Origin: Candidatus Enterococcus huntleyi
GTDB taxonomy: Bacteria; Bacillota; Bacilli; Lactobacillales; Enterococcaceae
Reading direction: 5' to 3'
Assembly: GCF_009933175.1 (NCBI RefSeq)
Contig: NZ_MAEJ01000001.1
Location: 1-64,000, forward strand
DNA: 64,000 nt
The notes under the pieces were generated by a model. That model was given only the letters and a program-made list of their open reading frames with translations, was not told where the DNA came from and made no database searches. Positions 37,356 to 47,791 of this stretch are shown here, in pieces (the stretch's first letter is position 1; each line of letters begins with the position of its first letter). The position numbers and the translations under genes are program-made.

Positions 37356-38360
37356 ATGAAAGAACGAGTAACAATTCGAGATGTTGCCCGGGAAGCCAAT
37401 GTTTCAATAGCCACAGTCTCTAAGGCACTAAATGGCCTGGATGTCGTGAAACCCAAAACAATCGAAAAAGTAACAGAAGCGGCTAAAAAATTACATTACA
37501 CACCGAACTTAATGGGTAAACAACTAAAAACTAAGACGACAAAAATGATTGGGCTATATACACATACGACGACTGGACCTTATTTCAACACATTAATCGA
37601 AGCAATTGTTGAAGAGGCTGAAAAACATCAGTATGGCGTCAATGTTGTAATCTCTTCAGATAAGCAAGTGTTAACCTCTCATTTATTGGGAAATATGGTA
37701 GATGGCTTTATCGGATTTGAAGAGTTGATTGATGAAACATCACTAAGTACCATTCGGGCAGAAGGAATTAAAGCGGTTTTCGTGGATCGGAAAATTAAGG
37801 ACGAGAGCATTAGTAGTGTCGTGTTTGATTCCCGTAAAGCTGGTCGGATAGCTACCCAACATTTGATAGATCGCGGCCATCAAAAAATCGGTTTTTTATT
37901 AGGACATGTCAATGTATATGACAGTGATGAACGGTACAAAGGGTTTCGAGAAATCATGAAAGAGCAAAACTTGGCTGTAAATGATGATTGGGTTATTAGA
38001 GGACTGTTTGAAGAAAAAGAGAGTTACCTGAAAATTAAAGAGTACTTGTTACAAGTACCGAAAGCACAATGGCCAACTGCTTGGTTAGCAGGGAATGATT
38101 TATCAGCTATCGGTGTGATTAAAGCCATCGAAGAAGTTGGGCTTATGGTACCTCAGGATTTTAGTGTCGTAGGATTTGATGATATTGAATTGCTAGGATA
38201 TTTCAAACCGAGCATTACAACTGTCCAAAATCCGATTCAAGAGCAAGGGAAACAAGCGGTTAAGGAACTACTTAGATTGATTGCTCATCAGAAAAAAGGC
38301 ATGAATAAAGTTTTAGATTGCGGTTTGATTATACGAGAAACAACGAGTAACAATCAGTAA
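37356..38360 (+). CDS. LacI-family transcriptional regulator (cassette C)
   Basis: A 334-residue LacI/GalR regulator. The helix-turn-helix and hinge (TIRDVAREANVSIATVSKALNG, residues 5-26, with the hinge to about 60) precede a periplasmic-binding-protein-like effector domain. GGAGG lies 5 bases before ATG 37356. It sits between the GH1-GH3 pair and the ABC importer genes and likely controls both through the operators at 37264-37341. Confidence 0.88.
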   Translation: MKERVTIRDVAREANVSIATVSKALNGLDVVKPKTIEKVTEAAKKLHYTPNLMGKQLKTKTTKMIGLYTHTTTGPYFNTLIEAIVEEAEKHQYGVNVVISSDKQVLTSHLLGNMVDGFIGFEELIDETSLSTIRAEGIKAVFVDRKIKDESISSVVFDSRKAGRIATQHLIDRGHQKIGFLLGHVNVYDSDERYKGFREIMKEQNLAVNDDWVIRGLFEEKESYLKIKEYLLQVPKAQWPTAWLAGNDLSAIGVIKAIEEVGLMVPQDFSVVGFDDIELLGYFKPSITTVQNPIQEQGKQAVKELLRLIAHQKKGMNKVLDCGLIIRETTSNNQ

Positions 38361-38421
38361 ACAAGTAGCAATTATTGTAGTGGAAATGATGTAGGTCAAG
38401 GGATATAGAGGAGGAAAAAGG

Positions 38422-39369
38422 GTGGAAGCAAAAAATAATAAACCAACCACAGCAAGCCGTTTATCAAAATGGTGGCAAACATTTGGACGGCAGTGGCAAC
38501 TGCAAACGATGGCAATTCCAGGAGTCGTCTATATGATTATCTTTAGTTTTATTCCTATTTATGGATTAGTCATTGCGTTCAAAAACTATACAGTTATTGA
38601 CACGATAGAGAGTGCGCAGTGGGTTGGGTTTGAAAACTTCAAGATTATTATGGAAGATAAATATTTCTGGGAATCGGTAATTAATACTCTCGGAATTAGT
38701 GGTCTAAAATTAGCGTTTGGCTTTGTTTTACCAATTATTATTGCTGTGATGATTTATGAATTGCGAGATAGTGTCTTTAAACGAGTGGTTCAAACAATTT
38801 CTTATCTGCCTCATTTTCTGTCATGGATTATCCTTGGCGGTATGATCATTACTTGGTTCTCATCCAATGGTATGATCAATGAGCTGTTGAACTTTATCGG
38901 CATTCAGACTAAGCAAAATCATATGCTAGATGTCGGCAAATATTGGTGGATCGCTTCTTTATCTGATGTCTGGAAAGAAGCGGGTTGGGGAACAATCTTG
39001 TATCTAGCAACGATGTCTAAGATTGATCCAACTTATTATGAAGCAGCCAAAATGGATGGTGCGAGTAGACTTCGTCAGATTTGGAGCATTACGATTCCGA
39101 TGATTCGAAACATCATTTCGTTGAATTTGATTTTAAGTGTCAGTGGCTTATTTAATTCAAATCTTGACCAAACCTTGGTCTTGATGAATTCTCAGAATCA
39201 ACCTAAATCAGAAGTCATTAATTCTTATGTGTACCGTGTCGGTCTGATGCAGGGAGACTTCTCTTATGCAACAGCAGTTGGTTTGGGTATTTCGATTATT
39301 TCAGTCATCTTACTTGTATTAACTAATATTATAACTAAAAAACTGAATGACAATCAGTCAGTGCTGTAA
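38422..39369 (+). CDS. lplB: ABC sugar importer permease, LplB type
   Basis: A 315-residue binding-protein-dependent permease with six membrane segments and the EAA loop (EAAKMDGASRLRQIWSITIP) that contacts the ATPase. It belongs to the LplB subgroup of carbohydrate importers. Start is GTG at 38422 with GAGGAGG 8 bases upstream. No ATPase gene lies in the cassette, so a shared MsmX-type ATPase elsewhere is expected. Confidence 0.88.
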   Translation: MEAKNNKPTTASRLSKWWQTFGRQWQLQTMAIPGVVYMIIFSFIPIYGLVIAFKNYTVIDTIESAQWVGFENFKIIMEDKYFWESVINTLGISGLKLAFGFVLPIIIAVMIYELRDSVFKRVVQTISYLPHFLSWIILGGMIITWFSSNGMINELLNFIGIQTKQNHMLDVGKYWWIASLSDVWKEAGWGTILYLATMSKIDPTYYEAAKMDGASRLRQIWSITIPMIRNIISLNLILSVSGLFNSNLDQTLVLMNSQNQPKSEVINSYVYRVGLMQGDFSYATAVGLGISIISVILLVLTNIITKKLNDNQSVL

Positions 39370-39380
39370 GGAGGGAAAAC

Positions 39381-40295
39381 ATGAAAAAACGGAGTTTATC
39401 ATTAGCAAAACCGAAGAGTAATGTTGTGCAGGATAAAGATAGCAAACTCTTTAACTTAGTGAATGTATTATTATTGTTAGCTTTTACGATCGTGATTATC
39501 GTACCGGTGTGGAATATCGTAGCTTCCTCATTTGCCTCAAGTGATGCACTGGCAAAAGGCGATTTTGTCTTCTGGCCTTCAGAGATAGCGACAGATAACT
39601 ATCGCAAAGTTTTAGGCGATTCAACGATGTGGCAAGCATTAATCATTTCTATCGGCAAAACAGTCCTCGGCGTGTTAGCCCATACCGCTTTTTGTGCGAT
39701 TATGGCGTATGCCTTATCTAAACGTAATTTAAAGGGACGTAATTTATATGCGACGATGGGAATTATCACCATGTTTTTCTCAGGCGGGATGATTCCAACT
39801 TATCTATTGATAAAATCGTTAAATTTACTGAATACTTTTTGGGTGTATATCATTCCTGCTTTGTTGAGCTACTATGATGTCATTATTTTGATGAATTTCT
39901 TTAGAGATGTGCCAACTTCTTTAGAGGAGTCAGCCAAAATTGATGGAGCCAGTGACTGGAGTGTATTCTTGAAGATTTTTGTACCATTATCTAAACCAGC
40001 TTTAGCCACGATTGCCTTATTTCATGGCGTCTGGCAATGGAATGATTTTATGACAACGAAATTATATGTTACAGATAAAGCTCTCTATCCTTTACAAATG
40101 AAGCTGTATGAAATCATCACGCAGTCTCAAGCAGCTTCGCAGCAAGGGTTAAATGCAGCAGTCGAAATTAGCACTACTTCAAAAGGGGTACAACTGGCAA
40201 CAATCGTCGTTACGACGGTGCCAATTTTAATAATTTATCCACTGTTACAACGGCATTTTATCTCAGGCATGATGCTTGGGGCAGTAAAAGAATAG
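39381..40295 (+). CDS. ytcP: ABC sugar importer permease, YtcP type
   Basis: A 304-residue second permease with six membrane segments and EAA loop EESAKIDGASDWSVFLKIFVPL. It pairs with the LplB-type gene 11 bases upstream, and GGAGGG precedes its ATG. C-terminal PLLQRHFISGMMLGAVKE is characteristic of the YtcP group. Confidence 0.88.
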   Translation: MKKRSLSLAKPKSNVVQDKDSKLFNLVNVLLLLAFTIVIIVPVWNIVASSFASSDALAKGDFVFWPSEIATDNYRKVLGDSTMWQALIISIGKTVLGVLAHTAFCAIMAYALSKRNLKGRNLYATMGIITMFFSGGMIPTYLLIKSLNLLNTFWVYIIPALLSYYDVIILMNFFRDVPTSLEESAKIDGASDWSVFLKIFVPLSKPALATIALFHGVWQWNDFMTTKLYVTDKALYPLQMKLYEIITQSQAASQQGLNAAVEISTTSKGVQLATIVVTTVPILIIYPLLQRHFISGMMLGAVKE

Positions 40296-40307
40296 GAGGA
40301 GATAGAA

Positions 40308-41948
40308 ATGTTTAAACTATCAAGAAAAAAATTAGTGGGTGTAGTTACGTTAGCGAGTGTCATGTTGTTGGGAGCTTGTGGGAATAGTAAATCTGATGAA
40401 AGCAAAGATAAAGAGGTTAGTTTACCTTCGATTGAAGACCGATACACACCAGATAAAGCGACACCAGCCTGGCAATTAGATACTAAAAAAGAATCGACTA
40501 AAATTAAATGGTATGTGAATGCCGATTGGTGGAATACTGAATTTGGTAAAGATATGGTGACAAAAAAAGTCAAAGAAGATTTGAATATTGATATCGAGTT
40601 TATCACAGGCGACGATACGAAGCTAAACACCTATTTTGCGGGTGGCGACATGCCAGACATCGTGACAATTTTTGATTCTAACTCACAAGTGGCACGTAAA
40701 GCAGATTCATGGGCGTTGCCTCTACAAGATTTAGCAGAAAAGTATGATCCTTATTTCACTGAAGTAGCTCGTGAAGAAACATTAAACTGGTACAAATTAG
40801 GTGATGATAAGTCATATGGCTATCCTGATTATTCAAATACACAAGCTGATTTTGATAGTGGCGATATTTTTGCCAGAGATGCCTTCATTATTAGAAAAGA
40901 TGTCTATGAAGCAATCGGTAAACCTGATTTTACAACGCCAGAAGGGTTTATTGCAGGCATGAACAAAATTAAAGAAAAATATCCTGATTTAATTCCATTT
41001 GGCTTTAATGATTTTGCTAAAGATGGCTCTGCAAATGGGTCAATGGATGGGGTTATCCAAGATATGTTGGGTGTCCCTTATACAAAAGATGGTAAATATT
41101 ATGACCGTAACTTGGATGAAGATTACATTAATTGGGTAAAAGCTTTCCGTCAAGTACATGAAGAAGGCAATATTTCTGATGATACATTTACAGATGATGG
41201 CGATAAATTTAAAGAAAAATTGCAAACTGGTAAATATGCGACAGTCATGATTGGTTCATTTGTAAACCAAGGAATTCCATTACAAACATTTAAAGCTAGT
41301 AACCCTGACGCGGAATATATTGCAGTTGATGGGATTCAAAGCACAGTTGGCAATGAACCTACTTTAACACAAGCAGGTATTTCAGGTTGGATGATTAACT
41401 ACATTGGGAAAAATTGTGCGGATCCTGCAAAAGCGATTCAATTGTTCACGTATTTACTGAGTGATGAAGGTGAAATGTTAACAAACTTTGGGATTGAAGG
41501 AGAAACATATACTGTTAGTGACGATAACAAGGTACAATGGACAGATGAAGCGAGAAAAATTCAACAAGAAGATCCAGAAAAATGGCAATTAGAATATCGT
41601 ATGGGTGAATTCATTCAATTTGGACATGACCGTTTCAAAGCAATGAATGACTCTTCTTATGTGGATGCAGTGAAACAAATGCAAGAATGGGGCGATGGTA
41701 AATTAACGTCTCAATTCCCAACTGAAAATATTGGTCCGGATGCTGGAACTCAAGAAGCGCGTGCCTTGAGCGCAATTCAAACGAACTGGGGCACAACTCT
41801 TGTCGGCATGCTTAGAGCCAAAGATGAGAAAGAATTAGACAGTCTATTAGAAGGATATAAATCTTTCCAAAAAGACAACAAAATTGAAGAAATCAATAAG
41901 GTTCGGAATGAAAAAATCGAAGAAAATAAGAAAAAGCTTGGCATGTAA
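40308..41948 (+). CDS. lplA: Sugar-binding lipoprotein, LplA type
   Basis: A 546-residue extracellular solute-binding protein with a lipoprotein signal peptide ending in LGAC (Cys24 or so) and a long two-lobed binding domain. Large (about 500-560 residue) binding proteins accompany LplB/YtcP permeases and bind oligosaccharides. Note that this lplA is not lipoate ligase. AGGAGG lies before the ATG. Confidence 0.87.
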   Translation: MFKLSRKKLVGVVTLASVMLLGACGNSKSDESKDKEVSLPSIEDRYTPDKATPAWQLDTKKESTKIKWYVNADWWNTEFGKDMVTKKVKEDLNIDIEFITGDDTKLNTYFAGGDMPDIVTIFDSNSQVARKADSWALPLQDLAEKYDPYFTEVAREETLNWYKLGDDKSYGYPDYSNTQADFDSGDIFARDAFIIRKDVYEAIGKPDFTTPEGFIAGMNKIKEKYPDLIPFGFNDFAKDGSANGSMDGVIQDMLGVPYTKDGKYYDRNLDEDYINWVKAFRQVHEEGNISDDTFTDDGDKFKEKLQTGKYATVMIGSFVNQGIPLQTFKASNPDAEYIAVDGIQSTVGNEPTLTQAGISGWMINYIGKNCADPAKAIQLFTYLLSDEGEMLTNFGIEGETYTVSDDNKVQWTDEARKIQQEDPEKWQLEYRMGEFIQFGHDRFKAMNDSSYVDAVKQMQEWGDGKLTSQFPTENIGPDAGTQEARALSAIQTNWGTTLVGMLRAKDEKELDSLLEGYKSFQKDNKIEEINKVRNEKIEENKKKLGM

Positions 41949-42065
41949 GATAGTGGATTAGATAGATAATCTTGTTTCTTGACGAAGAAGAGTAGTGAAA
42001 ATAATCAGTGAGAGTAATCGATTTTAGAAGGAAGTATCTGATTGAGAGAAGACGGAGGTAGGAGT

Positions 42066-42692
42066 ATGTCAAAATTATTTAGTACAGAAGGGAAAATTTA
42101 TAGTGGAATGGAACGGATTTACCAAATTTTACTTTTGAATATTATTTTTGTCATCTCTTGCCTACCACTGATTACGATTGGAGCGGCATTAGCAAGTGCT
42201 TATGGGACAGCCTATAAGATGACAACACATAGTGAAGGCGTGTTATATAAGGAATATCTACACCAATTTAAAATGAATGTTGTGCCAGCGACCAAAGCTT
42301 GGCTAGGTATCGTAGCATTGATTGCGGCAGGTTTTTGGCTATTTCCTTATTTGCAAGGATACATGGTGGGAAATAAAATTGCTTATTATGTAGTGATGGT
42401 ATTGGTGACACTTGTCGTGCTGATGAGTCTGTACGTCTTTCCTTTAATTGCTCGATTCCAAAATACCTTATCGGGCACGGTGGTCAATGCAATGATTCTG
42501 TCATTGAAGCATCTCCCGTTGAGTATTATTATCTTTTTTATTACAATCATTGGAACAATTATCGTGCCCCTCTATTTACCTAAATTATTATTTGTTTGGT
42601 TATTTATGGGTGTTGGCACAGTTATCTATAGCAATTCGACTATTTTTATGAAAATATTCAATCGTTATGAAATAGTTGAGGAAGGGATTTGA
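42066..42692 (+). CDS. yesL: YesL/DUF624-family membrane protein
   Basis: A 208-residue protein with about five hydrophobic segments of the YesL (DUF624) family, regularly found beside LplA/LplB/YtcP importers, with no proven role. It may help importer assembly or sensing. Start MSKLF has GGAGG upstream; the longer frame to 42042 does not. It ends 4 bases before the ROK gene. Confidence 0.82.
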   Translation: MSKLFSTEGKIYSGMERIYQILLLNIIFVISCLPLITIGAALASAYGTAYKMTTHSEGVLYKEYLHQFKMNVVPATKAWLGIVALIAAGFWLFPYLQGYMVGNKIAYYVVMVLVTLVVLMSLYVFPLIARFQNTLSGTVVNAMILSLKHLPLSIIIFFITIIGTIIVPLYLPKLLFVWLFMGVGTVIYSNSTIFMKIFNRYEIVEEGI

Positions 42693-42696
42693 AGGT

Positions 42697-43629
42697 ATGT
42701 ACGTTGGATTTGATATTGGTGGAACAAGTGTGAAGTATGGCGTGTTGGATGAAAATGGCGTGGTGTTAGAGAAAGCGGCGATTCCGACAAATTATGATTT
42801 GTCCGAGTTTATCAACGAGTTATGTGAAATAATCGAAAAAGCTGAAGCCTCATATTCGGAGATTAAAGGCATTGGGATTAGCGCGCCTGGGATTATTCAA
42901 AAAGATGGCTTTATGCTGACAGCTGGGGCAATTAAACCTTTTTATGGCGCGAATATCAAGCGTGAATTAGAGGAGCGGACTGGGTTAGCGGTGAGTATCG
43001 AGAATGATGCGAATGCGGCGGCTATTGCTGAACGTTGGATTGGCAATGCTCAAGGTCTGGATAATTATTTGTGTATCGTGCTTGGTACGGGTATCGGTGG
43101 CGGAATTATTATTAATGGCCAAGTGTTTCGAGGAAGTCATGGGATGGCTGGCGAATTTGGCTGGAGTATGATTGATTCAATTCCGACTACTGGTGATATC
43201 GAAGAGGTTTCGTTGAATAGACGGGCAGCGACGGTTAGTGGTCTATGCTATCAATACAATCTAGCGCAGAAAAGAAAGAATCCTGAGGCTGAAGAGATTT
43301 TTGATGCCAAAGAAATCCTGTGCAGAGAGGCGGCTGGCGAAGTTCTGGCGACAGAGATATTGGCACGTTACTTCACGGACTTATCTGTAGGTTTGTTAAA
43401 TTTGATTAGTTGCTTTGATCCAGAAGTTATTTTAATCGGTGGCGGTATTAGTTCAAATGAACAATTCAATGAACGATTGCAACAGCGGTTGTCAGAGCTG
43501 ATTGAGAGACATGAATCGATTAATTATCTGAAAGAAAAAACGATTGCTCCTGTCAAACCTGCGAAATTACAAAATGATGCGGGAATGATTGGTGCCGTGT
43601 ATCAAATTCATCAACAGCTTACACAATAG
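42697..43629 (+). CDS. ROK-family sugar kinase lacking the zinc motif (possible beta-glucoside kinase)
   Basis: A 310-residue ROK kinase with the ATP site DIGGTSVK (6-13), catalytic-loop ENDANAAAIAE, and GTGIGGGI. HGMAGEFG is kept, but the CxCGxxGCxE zinc set that normally follows is absent, as in the BglK-type beta-glucoside kinases I recall. Given the adjacent 6-phospho-beta-glucosidase signature and non-PTS importer, it may phosphorylate an imported beta-disaccharide. Glucokinase is the conservative alternative. GAAGG precedes ATG 42697. Confidence 0.78.
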   Translation: MYVGFDIGGTSVKYGVLDENGVVLEKAAIPTNYDLSEFINELCEIIEKAEASYSEIKGIGISAPGIIQKDGFMLTAGAIKPFYGANIKRELEERTGLAVSIENDANAAAIAERWIGNAQGLDNYLCIVLGTGIGGGIIINGQVFRGSHGMAGEFGWSMIDSIPTTGDIEEVSLNRRAATVSGLCYQYNLAQKRKNPEAEEIFDAKEILCREAAGEVLATEILARYFTDLSVGLLNLISCFDPEVILIGGGISSNEQFNERLQQRLSELIERHESINYLKEKTIAPVKPAKLQNDAGMIGAVYQIHQQLTQ

Positions 43630-43719
43630 GAGAAGCAGTTTGTGCGGCGAGAAGCAAGTTGCAAGAAGAGTTATTTCTTGTGTTATGTAACAGAGTGATA
43701 AATAAATGATACAGCATCC

Positions 43720-43747
43720 AAAAAAATCCATGTAAATGGATTTTTTT
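43720..43747 (+). terminator. Terminator of cassette C
   Basis: AAAAAATCCA pairs with TGGATTTTTT around TGTAAA, ending in a T run. Confidence 0.8.
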
Positions 43748-43903
43748 GTTTTTCATGAAGAAGTAGCATTTTAATATTTGTTCTTTTATTCACAAAGAAA
43801 AAACACTGAAAATAGCGAAATGGATTGAAATTTTTAAGAATATTGGGTAGAATTAAACAGGTATAAAAATTGTTATATTTTTGCTTTGGAATGAGGGTGA
43901 AGA

Positions 43904-44911
43904 GTGTTGCCTGAAAAAATTGAACAAGTCTTTACTTTGAATGTGGAAGCTATCCAATTGCTTCAAAATGCGCTGGATACTTCTTTTTTGGATGCGTATA
44001 TTGAAAACGCTGAGAATTTGATTGATAATTATCAAGTGCGTGTGATTGATGGGCACCCAGATGCCAAGACAGCACAACGATTGACAGAGATTTATCAACA
44101 AATGAAAGAAAACCAATTGGCACCTGAAGAATGGCGTAAGCTTAGCCAACTTTTGTTGTTAAAGGGGAGCAAAGAAGAACATTTGCAACCTAATCATCAA
44201 CTAACACCAGATACGATTGGCTACCTGTTTGTTTATTTGATTGAACAATTATTTCCAAATAAAAAACAGCCACTGACAATACTGGATGTTGCTTCTGGTA
44301 TGGGGAATTTGCTTTTGACGAGTCTTTTGAATCTGCAAATTGCTACGTATCAAGCGGCCGGAATTGGCGTTGATATTGATGATACACTGTTGTCGATTGC
44401 AGCTTCAACTAGTGAACTGACTGAAGCAGATGTCCAATTTTTCCATCAAGATGGTTTACAAGATCTATTGATTGAACCGGTGGATGTCGCAATGAGTGAT
44501 TTACCGATTGGGTATTATCCAAATAATCAAAAAGCAGCTGATTTTCTGACAAAAGCAGAAGAAGGCCATAGTTATGCACATCATCTTTTGATGGAGCAAG
44601 CGATGAAGTATGTCAAAGAAGCTGGCTTTGGGCTCTTTTTAGTCCCAAGCAATTTTTTGGAAACCGATCAAAGTGACTATCTTAAAAAATGGCTCGTTAG
44701 TGAAGTCTATCTTCAAGGAGCTGTTCAACTACCAGATGAGCTATTTAAAACGAAAGAGTCAAGTAAAAGTATTTTGATCCTTCAGAAGAAGGGACACACG
44801 GCGAAACAAGTCGATGAAGTGTTAGTAGCAAAGATTGCTTCTATTAAAAATACGGATACGATTATGGAATTCTTTAAGCAATTTGAAAACTGGAAAAACA
44901 AAAATTTCTAA
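43904..44911 (+). CDS. ytxK: N6-adenine-methylase-like protein of the comG-ackA region (YtxK type)
   Basis: A 335-residue class I SAM protein: helical N-terminal domain (about 1-100), SAM motif ILDVASGMGNLL near 127, and SDLPIGYYP in place of the NPPY/NPPF motif of N6-adenine DNA methylases. That change suggests a divergent or non-DNA substrate. The start is GTG (or TTG 3 bases on) after GAGGGTG. In streptococci, enterococci and Bacillus this gene lies between comG and ackA. Here an 11-kb cassette separates it from comG. Confidence 0.8.
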   Translation: MLPEKIEQVFTLNVEAIQLLQNALDTSFLDAYIENAENLIDNYQVRVIDGHPDAKTAQRLTEIYQQMKENQLAPEEWRKLSQLLLLKGSKEEHLQPNHQLTPDTIGYLFVYLIEQLFPNKKQPLTILDVASGMGNLLLTSLLNLQIATYQAAGIGVDIDDTLLSIAASTSELTEADVQFFHQDGLQDLLIEPVDVAMSDLPIGYYPNNQKAADFLTKAEEGHSYAHHLLMEQAMKYVKEAGFGLFLVPSNFLETDQSDYLKKWLVSEVYLQGAVQLPDELFKTKESSKSILILQKKGHTAKQVDEVLVAKIASIKNTDTIMEFFKQFENWKNKNF

Positions 44912-44932
44912 TTATAAAAAAGGGAGAGTATT

Positions 44933-46120
44933 ATGTCTAAAACAATCGCAATCAATGCAGGAAGCTCAAGTTTAAAATGGCAATTATATCAAATGCCAGC
45001 GGAAGAAGTTATCGCTAAAGGAATCGTTGAACGAATTGGCTTAAATGATTCTATTTTTACAATTAAATATGGAGATGATCAAAAATTCGAACAAATTATT
45101 GACATCAACGACCATGAAGTAGCTGTAAAAATGTTATTAGACCAATTAATCGACTTAAAAATTCTAGCATCTTACGATGAAATCACTGGTGTTGGCCATC
45201 GTGTGGTTGCTGGGGGCGAATACTTCAAAGATTCAACAGTTATTGAAGGCGATGTCTTAGAAAAAATTGAAGAGTTAGCTGATTTAGCACCATTACACAA
45301 TCCAGCGAATGCAATGGGAATCAGAGCATTTAAGAAAATTTTACCTGACATCATCAGCGTAGCAGTCTTTGATACAGCTTTCCATACAACAATGCCAAAA
45401 CATAATTTCTTATATAGCATCCCAACTGAATATTATGAAAAATTCTCAGCACGTAAATACGGCGCGCATGGTACGAGCCATCAATACGTTTCACAACGTG
45501 CAGCTGAATTATTGGGTCGTCCAATCGAAGAATTGAAAATCATTACTTGTCATTTAGGAAATGGCGCGTCAATCACAGCAGTTGATGGCGGTAAATCAGT
45601 TGATACATCAATGGGCTTCACACCTTTAGCAGGTGTAACGATGGGCACACGTTCTGGTGATATCGATCCATCATTATTGCCTTACCTAATGAACAAACTT
45701 GGTTTAACTGATGTTCAAGAAATGATCAATATTTTAAATAAACAATCTGGGTTACTAGGATTGACTGGCCTATCAAGTGATATGCGTGATCTTGAAGCAA
45801 ACTTAGATAAACCTGAAGTTCAAACAGCGTATGATGTCTTTACTGACCGTATCCGTAAATATATCGGTAGCTATGTGACTGTTATGAACGGTGTTGATGC
45901 AATCGTCTTTACAGCTGGTATCGGTGAAAATGATGCACACGTACGTAGCGAAGTTATCAACAATATGTCTTGGTTCGGTTGTGAAATCGATCCTGAGAAA
46001 AATAACCAACGTGGTCAAGAAGTTGAAATTTCAACTGATGACTCAAAAGTAAAAGTATTATTAATTCCAACAGATGAAGAATTAGTCATTGCTCGTGACG
46101 TAGAACGTTTACGTAAATAA
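44933..46120 (+). CDS. ackA: Acetate kinase
   Basis: A 395-residue acetate kinase with [11 protein letters not shown] at the N-terminus, [20 protein letters not shown], the catalytic-Asp region [13 protein letters not shown], and FTAGIGEN near the end. It makes ATP from acetyl phosphate. GGGAG before ATG. It follows the ytxK-like gene by 22 bases, and a strong terminator ends the pair. Confidence 0.97.
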   Translation: MSKTIAINAGSSSLKWQLYQMPAEEVIAKGIVERIGLNDSIFTIKYGDDQKFEQIIDINDHEVAVKMLLDQLIDLKILASYDEITGVGHRVVAGGEYFKDSTVIEGDVLEKIEELADLAPLHNPANAMGIRAFKKILPDIISVAVFDTAFHTTMPKHNFLYSIPTEYYEKFSARKYGAHGTSHQYVSQRAAELLGRPIEELKIITCHLGNGASITAVDGGKSVDTSMGFTPLAGVTMGTRSGDIDPSLLPYLMNKLGLTDVQEMINILNKQSGLLGLTGLSSDMRDLEANLDKPEVQTAYDVFTDRIRKYIGSYVTVMNGVDAIVFTAGIGENDAHVRSEVINNMSWFGCEIDPEKNNQRGQEVEISTDDSKVKVLLIPTDEELVIARDVERLRK

Positions 46121-46140
46121 GCAAATAATAAGTAATTGTA

Positions 46141-46172
46141 AAAAGATGGTTCTCTTAGGAGCCATCTTTTTT
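46141..46172 (+). terminator. Terminator after ackA
   Basis: AAAAGATGGTTCT pairs with GGAGCCATCTTTT, followed by T. Confidence 0.88.
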
Positions 46173-46302
46173 CCTACATAATCTGGAAAAATCTGAGCGA
46201 TAAATGGGAAATAGTGAGAATTATTGTCATAATTTTTCGGGTAAATTAATTACAACCAATCTGTGTCAATAAACAAGATAAAGAAGTAAGAAGGAGGCCA
46301 CT

Positions 46303-46770
46303 ATGCAAGATTTGACGATCCAGTTGGACCAAGGAATGCTGAATATCCGGGCCTGTGCCATAATAAAATGCCAGGATAGTTATTTATTTCATCGAGGGGC
46401 AAAGGATAATTATTGGACGTTTGTTGGTGGACGAGTCCAATTTGGCGAAGATAGCTGGAGTGCGTTGAAAAGGGAATTACAAGAAGAATTGACTTATCAG
46501 GTGACAGGCTCAGAATCACTGGCTTTTATAGTGGAACAGTTTTTTAGCTACAAAAAACAGCTTTGTCATGAGTTTAATTATGGCTACTTCATCGAAGTGC
46601 CTACAGAGGAAATACTTCAGCCAATCCGACAGGCGGATGGAGAAATACTGGTTTTCGAATGGAAGACAGCCGAAGAGATTCAGGGAGTAACGGTGTACCC
46701 CGAGGTGGCAAAGGAAATGATTCAAAGGCAAGACTTTCAGTTCCAACATGTGATTCATAAACGAGTCTGA
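46303..46770 (+). CDS. Nudix hydrolase
   Basis: A 155-residue Nudix protein. The box Gx5Ex7REUxEE is complete: G43, E49, R57-E58 and E61-E62. Family members hydrolyse nucleoside diphosphate derivatives. The substrate here is unknown. AAGGAGG precedes the ATG. It shares a terminator with the convergent GntR gene. Confidence 0.87.
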   Translation: MQDLTIQLDQGMLNIRACAIIKCQDSYLFHRGAKDNYWTFVGGRVQFGEDSWSALKRELQEELTYQVTGSESLAFIVEQFFSYKKQLCHEFNYGYFIEVPTEEILQPIRQADGEILVFEWKTAEEIQGVTVYPEVAKEMIQRQDFQFQHVIHKRV

Positions 46771-46788
46771 AAAGCAGAAAATAAAATA

Positions 46789-46852
46789 ATCAATCCGCAA
46801 TTAACCTATCTTCCACGATTGGCTAGTTGTGGATTGATTTTTATTTTTATCC
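46789..46852. terminator. Bidirectional terminator between the Nudix and GntR genes
   Basis: AATCAATCCGCAATTA pairs with TAGTTGTGGATTGATT, with T-rich flanks on both strands. Confidence 0.7.
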
Positions 46853-46867
46853 GAATGCACAAAGTTG

Positions 46868-47596
46868 TTAAAGATAATGTTTACTACTGGTGACTGACGT
46901 GGCAAGAACCGTGATGTCACCGCGGTCGTAGCGATGTCTGGTTTGTGAATATTCAAAGGGTGTTCCGTTATCGAGATAGACGGTTTGCTCGACTTCCAGA
47001 ATGGGATCGTCTGGCTGACAGTCTAAGTATTTGATATCGTATTTATCAGGTTTATCGGCTTTGATTCTGCGCGGTGAGGGGCCGAAGTGTAATTTTAATT
47101 CTTCATGAATATATTGATAAATGGAGCCATGGAGAATTTCTTCAGTGATACCGGGAATCACGAGAACAGGCATGATGGTATATTCAAGCATCAATGGCAC
47201 GTCGTCGAGCGTACGCAGACGGATAATATCATAAATCGGATCGTTCTTATTTATTTTGAGTTTTTCTTGTTCTTTTTCATTTGGAAAACTCACGCTGAAC
47301 GAGACAATCGTACTGGTTAATTTTCCCAAATGACCCAATCGTTTGGTCATGCCACCGTAAATGCTCGTATCAAAATCGTAGACAGATTCAGGTCCTTTAA
47401 CAAAAGAACCAGAGCCTTGCTTTCCTTCAATCAAGCCTTCGAGGTAGAGTAAATTTAAGGCCTTTTGGACCGTTACACGACTGGTGGAAAATTGGCGCGC
47501 TAGCTCGGCTTGATTCGGTAAACGGCTACCTTTCGCATAGATACCATCAAAAATCTTTTTCCGGATGTCTTGTGCAATGAATTGATATAGAACCAT
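46868..47596 (-). CDS. GntR/HutC-family regulator (cassette D)
   Basis: A 242-residue GntR regulator: winged helix-turn-helix (about 1-70, LPNQAELARQFSTSRVTVQKALNLL) and a UTRA effector domain (about 90-235). AAAGGAGTGG precedes its ATG. It is divergent from the PTS EIIC and GH1 genes, and the gap between them contains three copies of AAGTTGTAA. It probably represses the cassette until a phosphorylated beta-glucoside binds the UTRA domain. Confidence 0.88.
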   Translation of the reverse strand: MVLYQFIAQDIRKKIFDGIYAKGSRLPNQAELARQFSTSRVTVQKALNLLYLEGLIEGKQGSGSFVKGPESVYDFDTSIYGGMTKRLGHLGKLTSTIVSFSVSFPNEKEQEKLKINKNDPIYDIIRLRTLDDVPLMLEYTIMPVLVIPGITEEILHGSIYQYIHEELKLHFGPSPRRIKADKPDKYDIKYLDCQPDDPILEVEQTVYLDNGTPFEYSQTRHRYDRGDITVLATSVTSSKHYL

Positions 47597-47653
47597 TAGA
47601 TGCCACTCCTTTTACTATTTTCTGCTTATTAAGCCAGTTGATAACTTGAGAGT

Positions 47654-47791
47654 TTACAACTTTTGCGAGATATGTTCGCTTTGGTTTACAAATCATCGAA
47701 GCTATATTAAATTGAAGTTGTAATCGATTACAGAGGGTTTAAGTGTCGAATAAAAGCATTAAATAGGAATCACTTTTACTCAAAGTTGTAA
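47654..47791. promoter_or_regulatory. Three AAGTTGTAA boxes, candidate GntR operators
   Basis: AAGTTGTAA occurs inverted at 47654-47662 and direct at 47715-47723 and 47783-47791. The last is in the spacer of the EIIC promoter. Repeated only in this divergent gap as far as I read, so it is a candidate GntR site. Confidence 0.6.
47719..47732 (+). promoter_or_regulatory. Perfect cre site before the PTS gene
   Basis: TGTAATCGATTACA is a perfect 14-bp palindrome and matches the cre consensus TGWAANCGNTNWCA at every position. It overlaps one AAGTTGTAA box, so CcpA and GntR may compete. Confidence 0.75.
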